Source: Syngnathus acus (lineage: Eukaryota > Chordata > Actinopteri > Syngnathiformes > Syngnathidae). From it: a stretch of 64,000 nt of DNA. A model generated the notes under the pieces. It made no database searches. It had not been told where the DNA came from and saw only the letters and a list, made by a program, of their open reading frames with translations. The position numbers were made by a program, and so were the translations under genes. The stretch covers positions 11,967,384-12,031,383 of the forward strand of contig NC_051087.1 in NCBI RefSeq assembly GCF_901709675.1, written 5' to 3'. Shown here in pieces: positions 44,090-57,413 of the stretch (its first letter is position 1; each line of letters opens with the position of its first letter).

Positions 44090-44775
44090 GTGGTGACAAC
44101 TTGACAAGTGACATCAACATTCAGCGGGGGGAATCTTTGTCAAGAACGCAATATAAGGAAGGCACGGAGAAGGGAGAACTTAGCAACATGTCTATTTGTT
44201 AACATTCTCATGGTACAAATAACACGTACTGCAGATACTAGGAGAACTTAGCAACATGGTCAACGTTCTCGTGACACGTACCGCACAGATACTATCTTCA
44301 GATGAAATTACAACAATCTTGGACTAGCAACACAGACTCAGTATATAATATGAACAGTATCTATCTATCTATACATAGTGTAAATCCTAAATTATTCGTA
44401 TGCACGCACACATATTGTCAACAGAATGTGTACTGGAACCACATACCAAGCGATTACATTTTACTTTCAAAGATTTGGATAAAAGGTGCAAACGATGCAA
44501 ATCCACCTGTTGCCTCATCCATTAAACAGTAGCCTTCTTGCCTACAAACCAAATGCTAAGCCAAGTATTTTCAATATTTTATTGTCCATGAGTTTACTCT
44601 ATGTGAAGGTTTATAGTCAGTACTAAGTAGCCTTCTAGATTTTACAACCATTGCTAAGTCATTTTTATTGAAGTAGAACACAATGTTCATAGACTGGATG
44701 GACACCCGTTTAACAATCTTGGTATATGTGCCATGTTACAGTTCAAATAAATAGACTGCATGTAAAGGTGTTTTA
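44090..44775. other. Intergenic DNA between PPP1R27 promoter and P4HB 3' end
   Basis: No gene seen. A partial local repeat AG(G)AGAACTTAGCAACATG occurs near 44175 and 44243. Confidence 0.6.
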
Positions 44776-44777
44776 GA

Positions 44778-46025
44778 TTTATTTATTGGCCACCATGTCA
44801 CATTTTCCACATCAATCTGGATATGATGGAATGCTTTAAGTATCCTCCACTGCTGTACAGATGTCTGTACAGATGTATTACCTCACTCTACTCATGCAGC
44901 ATCATACATAAATTTTATCAACCTTACAAGGAAAATTAGCCATTGAAAGCCCTCAAACACACGCGCACGCTCACATACACACACAAACAAACGTAGTGTA
45001 TAAGTAGAGCGAAGTGAATACAGAGGGTACAGTATGAGAAAGGTGGTGGTGCTGTGCAACTGCCCTTTCCGCCCCTATCAGATTAACAAATGCTTGCCGG
45101 GGACCAACAACTAATGGAGCACATCTGTCTGCTTTAGTAACCATAAAGAATCTCCAAAGAAGCATGAACACAGTGCGACTTTTCAAAACTGGCTCCCAAA
45201 TGAAAAACATCCACGGCCTGAGTGCGTGTCCAAGTGCCAACTCTGCCCCAGCAAGGCCAACTGGCTACAACTGGGCACAACGGTCAAACATTAAAAAAAT
45301 AACCCTAAATTAAAAAACAAAACTCATAGTTAAAGCAATTAAATAAAACTTGTTTTTCCACCTCCACCCCAAAGTTAGCATTTGTTCCTTTTAGAAAATA
45401 GTCAGTAGTCCCCATGCAAATTGAGGAGTTGTATTTTGGGGGGGGGGGGTGACACGGTTGAAAGAAAGTAGACTCCGCCACCACTTACAAGGATGTTCAG
45501 ATATTGGTTTTAGCTACATATGAGAAGGGGGGTGCTACACTGACGAATCATTTTAGTGAAAAATAACAGGTAATTAATTTGTCCCCTGAGCGATCAATCC
45601 TTACAAAAGCTATCATACTAAACCCTTGGAACAAAATAGACTCCTGATAAATGCTAAGGTGTACATTCTTGGGGGAGCAGGAATTGTTTTTACCATTTTG
45701 TGAAATGGATCTCAATGCCAGTTTTCCACACATCAATAAAAGAGAGGGGGGGGGGGGGGGGAATTTGGCATGGCGTTCTACAGAGGTATCAGCATCATGA
45801 AGGTGGTGTGTTCTGTGTGCCCCTCCCCCATACAGAACAAAACCTGTCTGGAAAGAGAAATCGTGAAGAGATATACAGACTGGCCAAGCTGTGGGCCGGC
45901 TGGTGGACTGGCAGGCAGCTAGACAAGAAACAATGGTCGCCGAAGAGGGACAGTCTATTAGGATGAGTGAAAGTAGTGTAGGTGAGTGGTACGTGGGGGC
46001 GGAGCGGTACTTTTCCAGCAACTTT
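44778..46025 (-). other. P4HB 3' UTR
   Basis: Minus-strand stretch between the stop codon and overlapping poly(A) signals (AATAAATAAA, 44787-44778). The length, about 1.25 kb, is reasonable. It contains G and CA homopolymer/dinucleotide runs. Confidence 0.6.
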
Positions 46026-46046
46026 TTACAGCTCGATGTGTCTGTT
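46026..46046 (-). other. p4hb: P4HB C-terminal ER-retrieval signal, HIEL variant
   Basis: The last codons read D-N-R-H-I-E-L-stop. KDEL receptors accept several xxEL tetrapeptides, and HIEL has been described among functional variants. Seen directly in the last exon, whose splice phase fits. Confidence 0.85.
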
Positions 46047-49000
46047 GTCCTCGCCGTCAGAGTCCTCACCCTCGTCCACATCATCCGAATCCTGGAAAGC
46101 AGTCGACAAACATTTTACAAACGAGCCAAAGAAAATTAATACTTTATGGAAGCAAAAGGTTGGTAGATTAGTGCAAAAACCTAGTCTAGAGCTACAAGAA
46201 ATGGCATGTACAGCGATTCATAGACTCGTCTGAGGACAGCGGAGCGGAATAGAGTAGTTAAAGTCTGGCTGGGGTACGGCACGTGTGCCACTGTGGGCGC
46301 AGGTCTCCATGGGCAAGGCCTCGTAAACTGTTCTAACAGCTGTTGAGGATATTTGTGGATAGTGGTTGGGGTGCACCGGAATTAGACTTCTGAGAAGGCG
46401 TGCTTTAAAAAAAAAAAAAAAAAAAATTGAGGTACAAGCAAAAAATCATCTTATTCAAAAAGGACTTGTAGTGCACATTAACACCTTTGGTCAGATCTAT
46501 TTAAATGCTTTAAGCACTTTCACTTTAAATGCCAATATTTCGGTTCAGATTTCTCAACATGTGCAATTTTCTTCAGGTTTGGTAGGTTAGCTGAAGACTA
46601 ACTTGTGAAATGTGAATGACTGTTAACCGTCTGCCCAAAGTCAGTTGGATTGGCTCCAGTACACCCATGAGCCGAGTGAGGATATTTGATTCGCGATGAC
46701 CCAGCCAGTTGGAAGGCAAAAAAGTGGGTCACTTCTAATGTTACAACCTAAAATCCCAATTTGTCCCTTCAATTCTTTTGGGGTTGCACCTTAAATGAAT
46801 CCAAAAACCCTAACTTGCAAAGCTATACCATTGCAAATCTGTACCAAAGTATAATAAACTACTTAGAGAATGTACTGAAAAGGGGGCCGCTCCATTTGCA
46901 AGGCACTCTATATTCAGTGAACGACTTTGCAGCACTTTTGCCACATGCTTTTGGTACGAGAGTTTTTGACTGACAATCGCACCTCAATGTCGTCGCCATC
47001 ATCATCATCACCGTCGTCATCATCATCATCTCCAGCGGGGGCACCTCCCTCCTGACCACCGCTCTCCAGGAACTTGATGAAACCTTCCAGTGTTCTCTCC
47101 CCATTGTAGTCAATCACCTGTTCAAATAACGGCAATTCTCAAAACGTGAAAACTACAAATGAGTCTCAATACAGCTTTAATTATTTGACTTAAATTAGGA
47201 TGCAGTAATTTCATTGCTTGGTGCTAAACTGAGGGCAGAAATGCAGTAAGGTCATGCAGGCGGTCTCATAAGCAGTAATGTAATGACCTAAACCAACAAA
47301 AGGTGGCTCACGTTTCTACAGTTAGCGATGCGAAATCAAAAGGCACTAATGACTGTTGGAATGTAGTGAACCACCGACATCAATAGCTGCGGAAGCAACC
47401 GCACCACATTCCAGTGAGTGTGATGAAAGTCACTTAATAGTTTCAAGTAAGAGTGAAAGACCTTGCGTTCTTCTCCCACAGGGAAGAATTTCAGAGTAGG
47501 GAAACTGTGGACTTTGACGGACTCGATCTCATTGGCTGTTGAATCCATCTTGGCCACAATGATGTCGGCACTGTCCTTGTACTTCTCTCCCAGCTTTTCC
47601 CAGATGGGATTCAGCTGCTTGCAGTGGCCACACCAAGGGGCATCTGTAACAACAAAACATTGATGAAATCATGGGTATTTCTAAGTGGTTTTCAACAACA
47701 AGCTCGTAACGCGCCAGTTTAGACAAATGCCACGTGCAACCAGAGCTATATGGAACCAATTTTCATTGTGCGACTAAACAACACCTCATCACCTGTTGAG
47801 AGACGATCAGAAGCCAAACGACAACAGATTAGGACTACACCCAAAATAGCACACATTTGGATGGGAATGGCTGACTCCAGCAGTTATTTTTACGTGGATC
47901 TTTTCAGCATCAGTGTCTGGTAACAATTCAGACAGCAGGAGCGGCCATCAGACTGTATGCGTGGGGGTATGGCCATCTACTCTTAGATATGAAAAAGGCT
48001 TAGCAGGGATCACGAGAAAGGGTCAGAATTTATGACTAATAAAATTACCCCTTAGGCCAAAAAAAACAATCTTACAGAATTCAACAAAGACGTTCTTCTT
48101 GGGATCAAAGGCGACCTCCTCAAAGTTTTTGCCAACCAGAACCTTGACAGGTGTTTTGTCCCAATCTTCGGGGATGTCTTGGCTCATCAGGTGAGGCTGT
48201 AGGGAGAAGAGCGTACCACAGTCACTCCCATGTACTATATCCTCTCGGTAAATTGATTTTTCTGTCAAAGATCAGAGCTTGTCCTGGCTCAGCCATCAGA
48301 CTAGTGTCACCAGCCTGTGCTCTCATTTAAAGGGTGCTAGAATTCTGTCCACTTTGTTTATCACAAACAGCTAGTCATTGTTTAACTATTCAAGATTAAA
48401 TGAGTATGAAAAACAGCGTTGCAAGTTATCCTACCTTCAGTTTTCCTTCGGTAAATCGTGTGCAGAATTCAACAATGCCTTCTGCGGTGATTGCGTTGCT
48501 CTCTGGCTTGTACTTTGTCATCTCATCTTCCAGGGTGATAAGGCGGATGGCTGGGCACTCTTCCTTCTTCAGACCAAAGAACTCCAGAATGCGCTGGTTG
48601 TCATCCAGACTGCTGTCGATGAAAATGAACAGGATCTGGACAGGGGGAGATGGACATAGTAACCAAACTTGGCTGGATGAGGGACATGAGAATGTTGGCA
48701 GTTTTCTTACCTGCCCTTTAAATGACTCTGCGGCTTTCTTAAACTGGTCCATTTTCTCCTGGAAGTCTGAGGCTGCTTTTGGCAGAAACATGAGAATGTG
48801 GGACTTGATCTCACCCCCAAAGATTTTAGGAGCAGTCTGTGGATGATAAGATACTAATCAGATCACTGACTTTGGACAGAAGATCGTCGACATTCAAGAC
48901 CGCATGAATTACCTGCTCAGTGAATTCAATGACGAGAGGGAGCTGGTTGGCTTTGACAAAAGACAGGATGGTTTCTTTGGTAAGGTCACCATCAAAGGTG

Positions 49001-51136
49001 TTGCGTCCTTCATCAAACTTAAAAACAGAACAGATAGAAGTAGTCAGTATATGAAAATCACCCAAGGGCCTGGTGTTCCCATCGCAACACCAAGAAAAGA
49101 TTTACCAGACACTTTCCAAACCCTCCGCTTTTCCGGGATAAGAGGGCCACAAGGGTAAACAGAATTTTATTGTGCGTTAAGAATAGCTTCGGTCAAATTG
49201 GGCAAGCAGCTCTTACGGGCACACAAGAGCAAAGGGGCAGTTAACTGATGCCTTGCTGGCAGTGATTGAAATTTAAGACCCTGTTGTGATAAGCAGCTGG
49301 GGACTTTCACTTGCCTAACAGTCACGCTTGTTTAGCTGCCTGCAAAGCACCCACGTGAGAGCAATGTTTTTCATTAGGCTCGGGTCTTCACGTGACCACA
49401 TGGCCGTCAAACAGCAAGGATTGACTTCCACTGACGGTTGAGAGCTAAACACCAGGAGCTGCTTATGCTGAGCTCTCATGACTAATGATTCACCACCAAT
49501 GTATTTTATCTAAGGTCTTAACCATTGATATATGCAATTGTCTAGCAGTAATTCATTTGGCTTTTCCACTACGCCACAGAAATAGAGAATCTTTGGATAA
49601 ATGCAGCCACTTTTGTGGATTTCCTCTTCAAAATCTCTTACATGAGTGCCTATCATCTCATTTTAATCTAACATCTTCGATGTCAAATACAAGTATCGCA
49701 TTTTCTCTATATTGTCATGACTGCGCCAGTTCTGTTGAAGATCTTGCCAAATACAGCACGAGTAGCACTGATGATAGTTATACTGTGCAAAACTGCAAAG
49801 ACTCCAGCAGTAGTCGCAGGTAAATTTACTGGGGGAAAAAAAATGACCTTCAAAAATAACATGCCTAAGCTGTTGTGCCGGTTGGAAAATGTTAATTGGG
49901 CACAGACCTGTACAAGCCCAAGTGATTTTTCAATACATATGACCCGTGACCGCAAAATGTGCCAATTTGTAAATGGAATGGCAACGAATGGCGGTGGAAA
50001 TCTAACAATTACACAGAAAGTCAGACATCCATTATCCAAACTGCTCTCGGGAGTGTTGCGGGTGTGTTGGAGCCTAGCCCAGCTGTCTTTGGCCAGTAGG
50101 CGGGGTACACCCTGAATTGGTTGCCAGCCAATTGTAAGGCACACCTCTAGACAACTGTTCACACTCCCAGTCACACCTTAGTTCAATTTAGAACACCCAA
50201 TTAAGCTACTAAGATGTTTTTTTGAATGTGGGAGGAAACCAGAGTCACAACAAAACAAAAAACAAAACCAACATGCAAACGCAACACAAAGGCCAAACCC
50301 CAGATTTGAACCAACAACCTCTGGACTGTGAGGTGGGCACGATAGCCCGTCAACAACCATAACGATAGATTTTTTTTCACCACCTTGTACTGTGAAAACA
50401 TTTATAAAGGTGTATTTTTAAAATGAGCTTTGCACTCACCTTCTTGAAGAGAACAACACCATCTTGGGAGACCTCAAACTTGGTGAAAACGGCATCATCT
50501 GAGGTTATCCCAAAGGGAATGTCTTCGACTGCTTCCGCTGCTTTTTTGAAGGCCACGGCCCCAGCAGACTCCAAATTCTTCGAAGAGAGGCCAAAAAGAT
50601 AGTCAAATAACTTGGACTTGAGTTCAAAGTCTCACATCTTGCATTGCATGCATGCATGCTTTCTGTGAAATAACTCAGTTGAGCGTATGCGGACTACACT
50701 TATAATATTCTCTCACCTTGAAGAATCCAATCACCACAACCTCATGGTCAGCTATCAGCGCCTGTGCAGCCGTGACATCAGCCAAGGTGGTGACAGAGGG
50801 GCCTGTGCGCTTCTTTAGCCAATTGATAAAGTCATCTGCTTGCCTTCCAGCTGAAACAAGGAAACCCAAAAAGGTTAACAAAATTACAATGCAGCAGCCT
50901 TTTATAAAGCATGCATGTGATTCTCGAGTAAAAGTAAACTCGAGTAAATGTTAAAATTGTGATGAGAAAAAGACCATTTGTGAAAATATACTGGAGTAAA
51001 AGTACCACACAAGGAAAAGTGGCCATAAATGTAAATAAAGGTAAAGATTAGAAATATGCTTGGATACAGCAATAAATTGTACTCAGTGACATCATAAGGC
51101 TGTAATTCGCAAACGCAAAGTAGGGTAACCGGGTTT

Positions 51137-51214
<78 letters not shown>

Positions 51215-54200
51215 GACTTAAAATAAAAATGACCACTATATTTTCCCAACATTCATTCTTACTCAAATTATAATGCCCATTGGTGCTTTGACTTGAATAT
51301 TTCCTTAGCGCCTGTGAAAGCATTCCCTCTCTGAACAAACAGATTGACCCAGAAAGAGGTCAGGGCGTCTGGTGATACTTTTGAAACACGTTTCCAGAAG
51401 TTGGTTACAAGTCATGACGAGTGGTTTTTTAAAAACCAACTCCTCTCCTGTGTCAAATGGAACAGAGCCCAGCCCACAGAGCAGACGTGACCGACTGCAC
51501 ATCTCAACAAAGTCTGACGCGACTCCGTATTCTACTGGTACCTTGAGCCAAGCAGTCTCAAATAACGTCTCGGTTGCCTCCCTTAGTTTAAGCAAAGAAA
51601 GATACACAGGTCAACGCCTGGCCCAATTCCTAAATGTTTTGCAGTCGGGCTGTCACGTGAATGCGTTAATTCGATTAATGAAATATGCTGCAAATTAACA
51701 TGCTATATTTAATAACGCAATTGATTGAGTGTCAAGCGCAAACATTTCAAATTTGGCCCATTTATTAGCTACCCGTAGTCTTTATTGGCACGACTCCCAT
51801 CCAGCTATGTTACACAGCTCTTTCCAGATCGTCGTTTAGATCTGTACTTCCTTCCTTAAACATGCTCTCTGTGCTTGTCAGCCCACTGACTTTGGTAATG
51901 CTTAGTCGAAAAATAGGTATGTAATTAGTACTTTTCATTATTGTTTGCCATCGTGGTGGTAGATATCACTCAGAGTGCAGTCAGAAGCATACGAGGCAAC
52001 AAGTAATCGATAGACCCACCTATTTTAGCTGTGGTGCAGATTTAACAACATTTGTTCATAAACCCTTTGCTTTCTGAAATAAATTTACTGGCAGAAGAAA
52101 CTCAGTTGAGCGTATGCTGCCCTCCTATGTCACAAATTTGGGAACTTTTAAATTTTCTTTTTTAACAAATCTATACCATTAGTCCACATGTGGGTATTTT
52201 TTTTCTTACAAATTATTAACCAATCGAAAGTGCTGAAAATGGCTGGCCTGATGATGCAATGTAAATGACTGAATGAAAATGTCATTTTTGGGGTTTCCTG
52301 AAAAGTGATGATTTCGGAGGTTTGACAGCAATGTACGTTTTCCCCTCTTTTTGCTTTGATGGGAGGGTCTCAACTTGGGGCACAGCATTTAATTTGTAAA
52401 GCGTGAGCCTGTGAAGCCTTTCTACACTGTTATTAAGGGCTCAATTAAATTTTACTTGAATAAAAAAAAAAAAAAAAAAAGACAGCTACTGCAGGCGATA
52501 CAACAAAAAGTTGAGGATCTTTCAGAATTGAGTGGTCATCGTCCCTGTATCCCACAAGAAGGATTCAGCCCAACACCAGTGGTTTGTTGTCCCATACTGT
52601 ACAAACTCAATTGTGTTAGGTCTAATTAAGATTGGATGCATGACTCAAGGGGTCAAAGCTTATGAGCACAGAGGAGACTAATGCAGGAGTTTACCCGAGT
52701 ACTCTTTGGGGGATTCCTTGTCTCCTCCCTTGAAGAACTTGATGGTGGGGTATCCACGGACGCCAAACTCCTGGGCCAGATCAGTCTCTTCAGTTGCGTC
52801 AACCTTAGCCAGGCGGATCTCTGAACCCTCCGCCTTCAGCATGCCAGCGGCCTTGGCATACTCTGGAGCAAGGGCCTTGCAGTGACCACACCATGGGGCA
52901 TCTGAAGGATGTAAAACAGCATAAAATTAGCAAGCAGTGGTCACCAACAGATTTGGAATGGAGCAGGAACAATTACAGCTACAAAAATTTCATAATAGAC
53001 GCTGTTCGGATCCACAGACTCATGAAACAGGAGGATGTCAACAAAATTGAGCCATTGCACCAACACCTAATGCACCAGTTTGTTTGGTAAACTTCTATTG
53101 ATACTTCCTATTTTTTTTCTTCAAGAACTTATTTTATAATTATTTTAATTACTGTATCTTTGTGGTTCAACATTTGCAAACTCACCAATACTGTGAAACG
53201 TGAACATATGTTTTACTTGCTAGGAGAGGGGACAAAAACCCCTCACCGTTAGCTGTTTTTGTGCTCAGGTTAAAGTAATACATTAGCGCCATCTTGTGGC
53301 GTCATAATTGAACGTCGAAATGAAGTTCAAGTTAACTGATACATTGAGTATGTAATTCATACAAAAATACCATTGTGTGGTATTGATAAGCTTATTCGGA
53401 GAAGAGCATCAATTTCTTAGATTTTCCCCATTTGCAACAATGTTCGGTCCCCACCCGCCACAAGTAGCCTGGGCTGCTTGAGAAATGGTGACACTGAGTC
53501 TTGAGGCTCCACAATGACATCTTTACATACTTAAGTCTATTAGTTATTGTGTTTTCATTATTTTCCTTTGCACTTTATACCAATACTGATGACTATTTCC
53601 AACTGCATCAATGGCCCAAAAACCTCTGCATCAAACAAACGCGTGTCACAAAGTGATAGATATTCTTTCAAACCCCCAAGAACCACACCAAAGTTATGGG
53701 CACCGATTCATAATACTCTAGCTAATTGTAAAATAATAATTATGTCAAATGTTGAATAGTGTTTACAACTGCCCGATGTTTAATATTAAAAAGCATGTAG
53801 AAATGTAATTTTCATTCCATCAATTGTGTCTACAATAGTATTTCTATAATAACTTGAATTATTAAAAACAGAATTTTAAGTTCTTCACCGCTGCTTATAG
53901 TGATTTAGGTTTTGGATTTTTGTATCGTTTCAGTGCACTTTTAAAGACACTGACAGATTATGAAAAATAAATCTAATCTATGACACATTAGAGAAAGGCC
54001 AGCATTGCATCACATTGCAATGTTTATTTGCTGTGTAACTGCGAAAATACGTTCATCGTGGACTTTGTGTTAAGTACACGTCGACTAAGCGCCACATCTC
54101 CACTGAGATCCCGCCCATCTGAGATCTTCGTGAGCAAACAAAGCTCCATCCTTCCCATCCTCAACCAACGACACGGGGAGTCACGTAGTTAGGTAGCGGG

Positions 54201-54764
54201 TCAACTATCTGACTCCAGTTGGAACACTACGAAGTGATTCCTTCAACTAGCAAATACCAGGGTAAAAAAAAAAAAAAAAAAAAAGATATTTGAAATCGTG
54301 ATAACAGTGTGGAAAGTGAAGTAATCTGACGATTCTCTGCGTGTACGGGAGCTTTAGTGTAACGACACTGGGCATCGCGAATCTGTCCACAAAGTCCTGA
54401 CATTTGGAGACATTTGACCAATAAATGAACTGGGAAGTAGATGCGAGTGAGGACGGTAATGGTTAAGGGTCCAACGATCCACTTGCAGGACAACCTGTCG
54501 AACGTGACAAAGTTTACCGCTAATTACCACTGGCTAGTTTGCTAGCACGCTAACTGCCAAAACGACGAGTGTGACGAAGCAATCCAATATTAGCGTGCGA
54601 GATTTTGGTGGTTTGTCATACTTACAGAATTCTACCAGAATGTCTGGGTGCGCTGCGAGAGCCTCGTCGAAGTTACTCTTCTTGAGGACCAGAACATCGT
54701 CTTCTTCAGCGATCTCAGCCCGACTGGCTACAGCTAACGTGCACAGGACGAAAAACTTGAGCAT
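46026..54764 (-). CDS. p4hb: Protein disulfide isomerase / prolyl 4-hydroxylase beta subunit
   Basis: Eleven minus-strand exons: 54764-54626 (ATG), 52901-52695, 50850-50717, 50577-50440, 49017-48913, 48836-48711, 48635-48435, 48196-48076, 47643-47462, 47117-46983 and 46091-46026 (TAA). All phases agree; 517 aa, human 508. A signal peptide [16 protein letters not shown] precedes four thioredoxin-like domains. The a domain carries APWCGHCK (Cys51/Cys54) and a' carries APWCGHCK again (Cys395/Cys398). The b' domain has [13 protein letters not shown], and the acidic tail is [17 protein letters not shown]. The enzyme forms and rearranges disulfides in the ER lumen and is the beta subunit of collagen prolyl 4-hydroxylase. 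The last four residues are HIEL where mammals have KDEL. Introns hold a long TA run and a dispersed repeat. Confidence 0.97.
46625..46690 (+). repeat. Fragment of the dispersed teleost repeat
   Basis: TCTGCCCAAAGTCAGTTGGATTGG and CTCCAGTACACCCATGAG resemble the 60325-60425 copy. Lies in the last P4HB intron. Confidence 0.55.
49018..50439. other. P4HB intron 4
   Basis: About 1.4 kb between the exons at 50577-50440 and 49017-48913. The right part is a dispersed repeat (50025-50345); nothing else recognised. Confidence 0.7.
50025..50345 (+). repeat. Dispersed teleost repeat, longest copy in window
   Basis: Contains, in order, GGAGCCTAGCCCAGCTGTC, GGCGGGGTACACCCTGAATTG, GCCAGCCAATTGTAAGGCAC, CACTCCCAGTCACACC, TGTGGGAGGAAACC and GATTTGAACCAACAACCTC. 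This is the full word order of a repeat common across teleost genomes. Confidence 0.75.
51140..51209. repeat. (TA)n microsatellite, about 70 bp
   Basis: Uninterrupted TA dinucleotides in P4HB intron 2. Self-complementary over the full length. Confidence 0.98.
51305..51607 (-). other. Unassigned 100-codon open frame in a P4HB intron
   Basis: A stop-free minus-strand frame begins [20 protein letters not shown] and contains [20 protein letters not shown]. It matches no family I recognise. It lacks clear splice sites and lies between P4HB exons on the same strand, so it may be transposon remains or chance. Confidence 0.2.
52902..54625. other. P4HB intron 1
   Basis: No other gene. AT-rich, with a GCGCCATCTTGTGGCG word at about 53286-53301 typical of fish repeats, and a poly(A) run at 54264-54283. 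Confidence 0.6.
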
Positions 54765-55060
54765 TTTTGCCTAAGGGAGTGTTCTCCAGCTGAAAACAAA
54801 ATTGGGCGGACTAATTTTTAGATGAAAAGTTGAGTCTTTCAATTTGCTTGTCAATTCTTGCTCAGGATTGGGTTTAGTAGCTTGGTAGTTTGTGTCTACC
54901 GCGCTACTAACGTGGCAGTGCAAGCAGAAATCAGAAGGATGGTCTGTAGTGCGCATGCGTATTTATCAAGCCCTAAGCAGTTCGTGTTGAATTGTGACTG
55001 GACCACAGCTGTCCGCACCTGGAAGTGAAAGCCGCGCTCACATTAAACAGTAGAGGGTAC
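54765..55060 (-). promoter_or_regulatory. P4HB promoter region
   Basis: On the minus strand a CCGCCCAAT word lies at about 54812-54804 and a second CCCAAT at about 54872, both within 110 bp upstream of the ATG. No TATA box. The exact ER-stress element (CCAAT-N9-CCACG) was not found. Confidence 0.4.
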
Positions 55061-56690
55061 GTCTCAATTCATCACATAACCCCCTCCTGCTTGCCGAGTA
55101 CTTGCTCCGCTGTTTAGTACCTACTCACCAGGATAAGCACTTGAACAAATAAGGAATTTAAGTACGTTAATGAGATGTACCCACTACGGTACGAATTTAA
55201 GACGTCGATAAAGTCGCATCCCTTGCACGCGTTTAAGTCTATTTTTAAATCAATATTATACATTTGTATTATATGATCCTGATCTGCACGAAGAACAAAG
55301 CTAGTTTGCATTTATTTTGCTAACAAATTTAAATATAATAGTCCCTCTTTGCACATTCATAAATACACTATTCATTATTATAGGCACGGAGGAGGGGGAA
55401 CATAGGACCACATATTTCCTAACTAGATGTATGACAAAATGCTATTTTAAATATGGGCAAAATACATGCACACGAGCCAAATAATATATTCTTGATCAAT
55501 ATAGGAACTGATGAACAAGAAACCAACATGTGTGCGACAACAACATTTTATAAATGCTTTCACAAAAATAACATTTTGATTTCATTGAGGCACTGTTTGT
55601 CATGCAAATCATAAGAACCATTGTAAGCGTAATTAAGAGATGTCTGCCATCTAGACATAACGAACAAGCTTTTTAGTACCTAAGCATATTTTTTGTCAAA
55701 GCACAATTAAGCATTGAAGCACAATTACCTAAGTCAAAAATGTCTTAAGCAATTGTGCTATTTTGCCAACAATATTTAAGAATATTTTGTTTTACTACCC
55801 CCATATTTACATTTTGTTTTAGGATGACTACAACAATATTCTACAAGTCAATACGTTCTATATTATGTGCATTAATTATTTGAAATGTCATTGTGGGACA
55901 GAAAATGTCCTTTAGTTTTGGAATGATACATTTTGTTTTAAAGGAACTATAGTCATGTAAACAAGTAGTGCAATCAGATTCAACTGATCCTTTAAGTGTA
56001 TGTTTGTTTTTTCCATGACAGTTAAAGATAAGTATATTTTAAAAACACATTTGAAAATGTATAGACATACTATTTATGTAATTTATGCAGCTTGTGTCTA
56101 ATACTATTCAACAATTGTTGGCTGTTGTTGTGTTTATCCACATGTTGCATCATCAGAGCTTGCCCTGTCAAATAGTAGTATTTAAAAGTTACAAAATGCT
56201 GAGCACAGTGAATATTCAAAATTTCACAGTGAAGTTTTGAATAAATGTACACGTAACCTGAGAAATAGCTCATCTGCTTCAGTCAGTGCCAACATCCTGA
56301 ATCGTTGTGAAGTCGTTGAAACTGTTATCACATGAGGAAACTGTCAGGGAAATCAACATCTGTGCAGAGAAAACTCAATACTGCAAAAATAACACCATGT
56401 TTAACATGTCGGCTAAACAAACACAGCAGTAAATGAAGAAGATTGTTGATTTGACAGGGTGGGGACAAAATAAGCAGGAACTGGTCCAACTAGATTCCTC
56501 TTTCATTAGAAATGTTCTTGCTAATCACAAGAGTACTTGATTATCACTAACCGTGACACACGCAATATTCAATGTCCTACAATAGTCACTGTAAAGAGAA
56601 CTGTACAAAACTGTGAGCGTTGCTTACAGTGTTTAATGTCAAGGCTGTCACCTAAGCTGTATTTCCAATGCATAGCTCCTTTTTGGAGAG

Positions 56691-57203
56691 TACCGTTTTT
56701 TTCCATGTATAATGCGCAAAATTTAACTAATTTATTGTCCTAAAATCTGGGGTGCGCATTATACATGGGTACAAATTGTTTTTTTTTTCTTTTCTTTTTT
56801 TTCTTTTTTTTATCCGGATATCATACGGAGGCCGCCATTACAGATGCGCTTTCTTCTCTGCTGTTCACTTCAAACACGCTCCATACGAACACAATGCTCT
56901 CGTATCAGACGCTTGCTCGATCACCTGCTCGTTTGCTGTCACAATGTACCCTACACAAATCCGAAACATTTCTTCGCTATTGAGTTTGCTAGCGCATGCG
57001 CAGTGATACTGACCGGCAGAATAACATCCGGTTGTTCCCAAAGATGATCTTTTTTCTGAAATAATTTTACGTTTACGTTAAGTAGGAGTCAAAATTTGGG
57101 TGCGGATTATACACGGGTACAGGGTTTTTTCCAGCATCAACATGCCATTTTTAGGGTGCGTATTATACATGGGGGCGCATTATACATGGAAAAAAAAACG
57201 GTA
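56691..57203. mobile_element. Inverted-repeat DNA element flanked by TA, about 510 bp
   Basis: Left end TACCGTTTTTTTCCATGTAT continues AATGCGC. The right end GCGCATTATACATGG continues into A9CGGTA, an exact complement except for two extra A. Further complementary blocks (GGTGCGCATTATACATGGG and GGTGCGTATTATACATGGG) lie inside. If the terminal TA pairs are the target duplication, a Tc1/mariner-like non-autonomous element is likely; superfamily unproven. The interior includes a CpG-rich stretch at about 56826-57005. Confidence 0.8.
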
Positions 57204-57413
57204 TTTATTGAGAACTGCATAAAACACAGCTCGTGACCTTAGGTGAGGGTATAGTTGATTGACCAGTAAAAAAAAAAAACCCTGACTGCTCCTCTCGAAT
57301 CAGAGATTTGACTACCCTAGTGTGCCAATCAAGAAGGACCATCCCCGATGCACATGCAATGTTGTAGAGGCGTGTCAACCAGGACAGCTGTACAACATTT
57401 ATAGCCTTTAGGA

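Noticed and set aside
45548-46084. Minus-strand frame of 178 codons at the P4HB 3' end
   Set aside because: Different frame over the last P4HB exon and its 3' UTR.
54765-55060. ER-stress response element upstream of P4HB
   Set aside because: CCAAT words are present but none has CCACG at the required 9-bp spacing.
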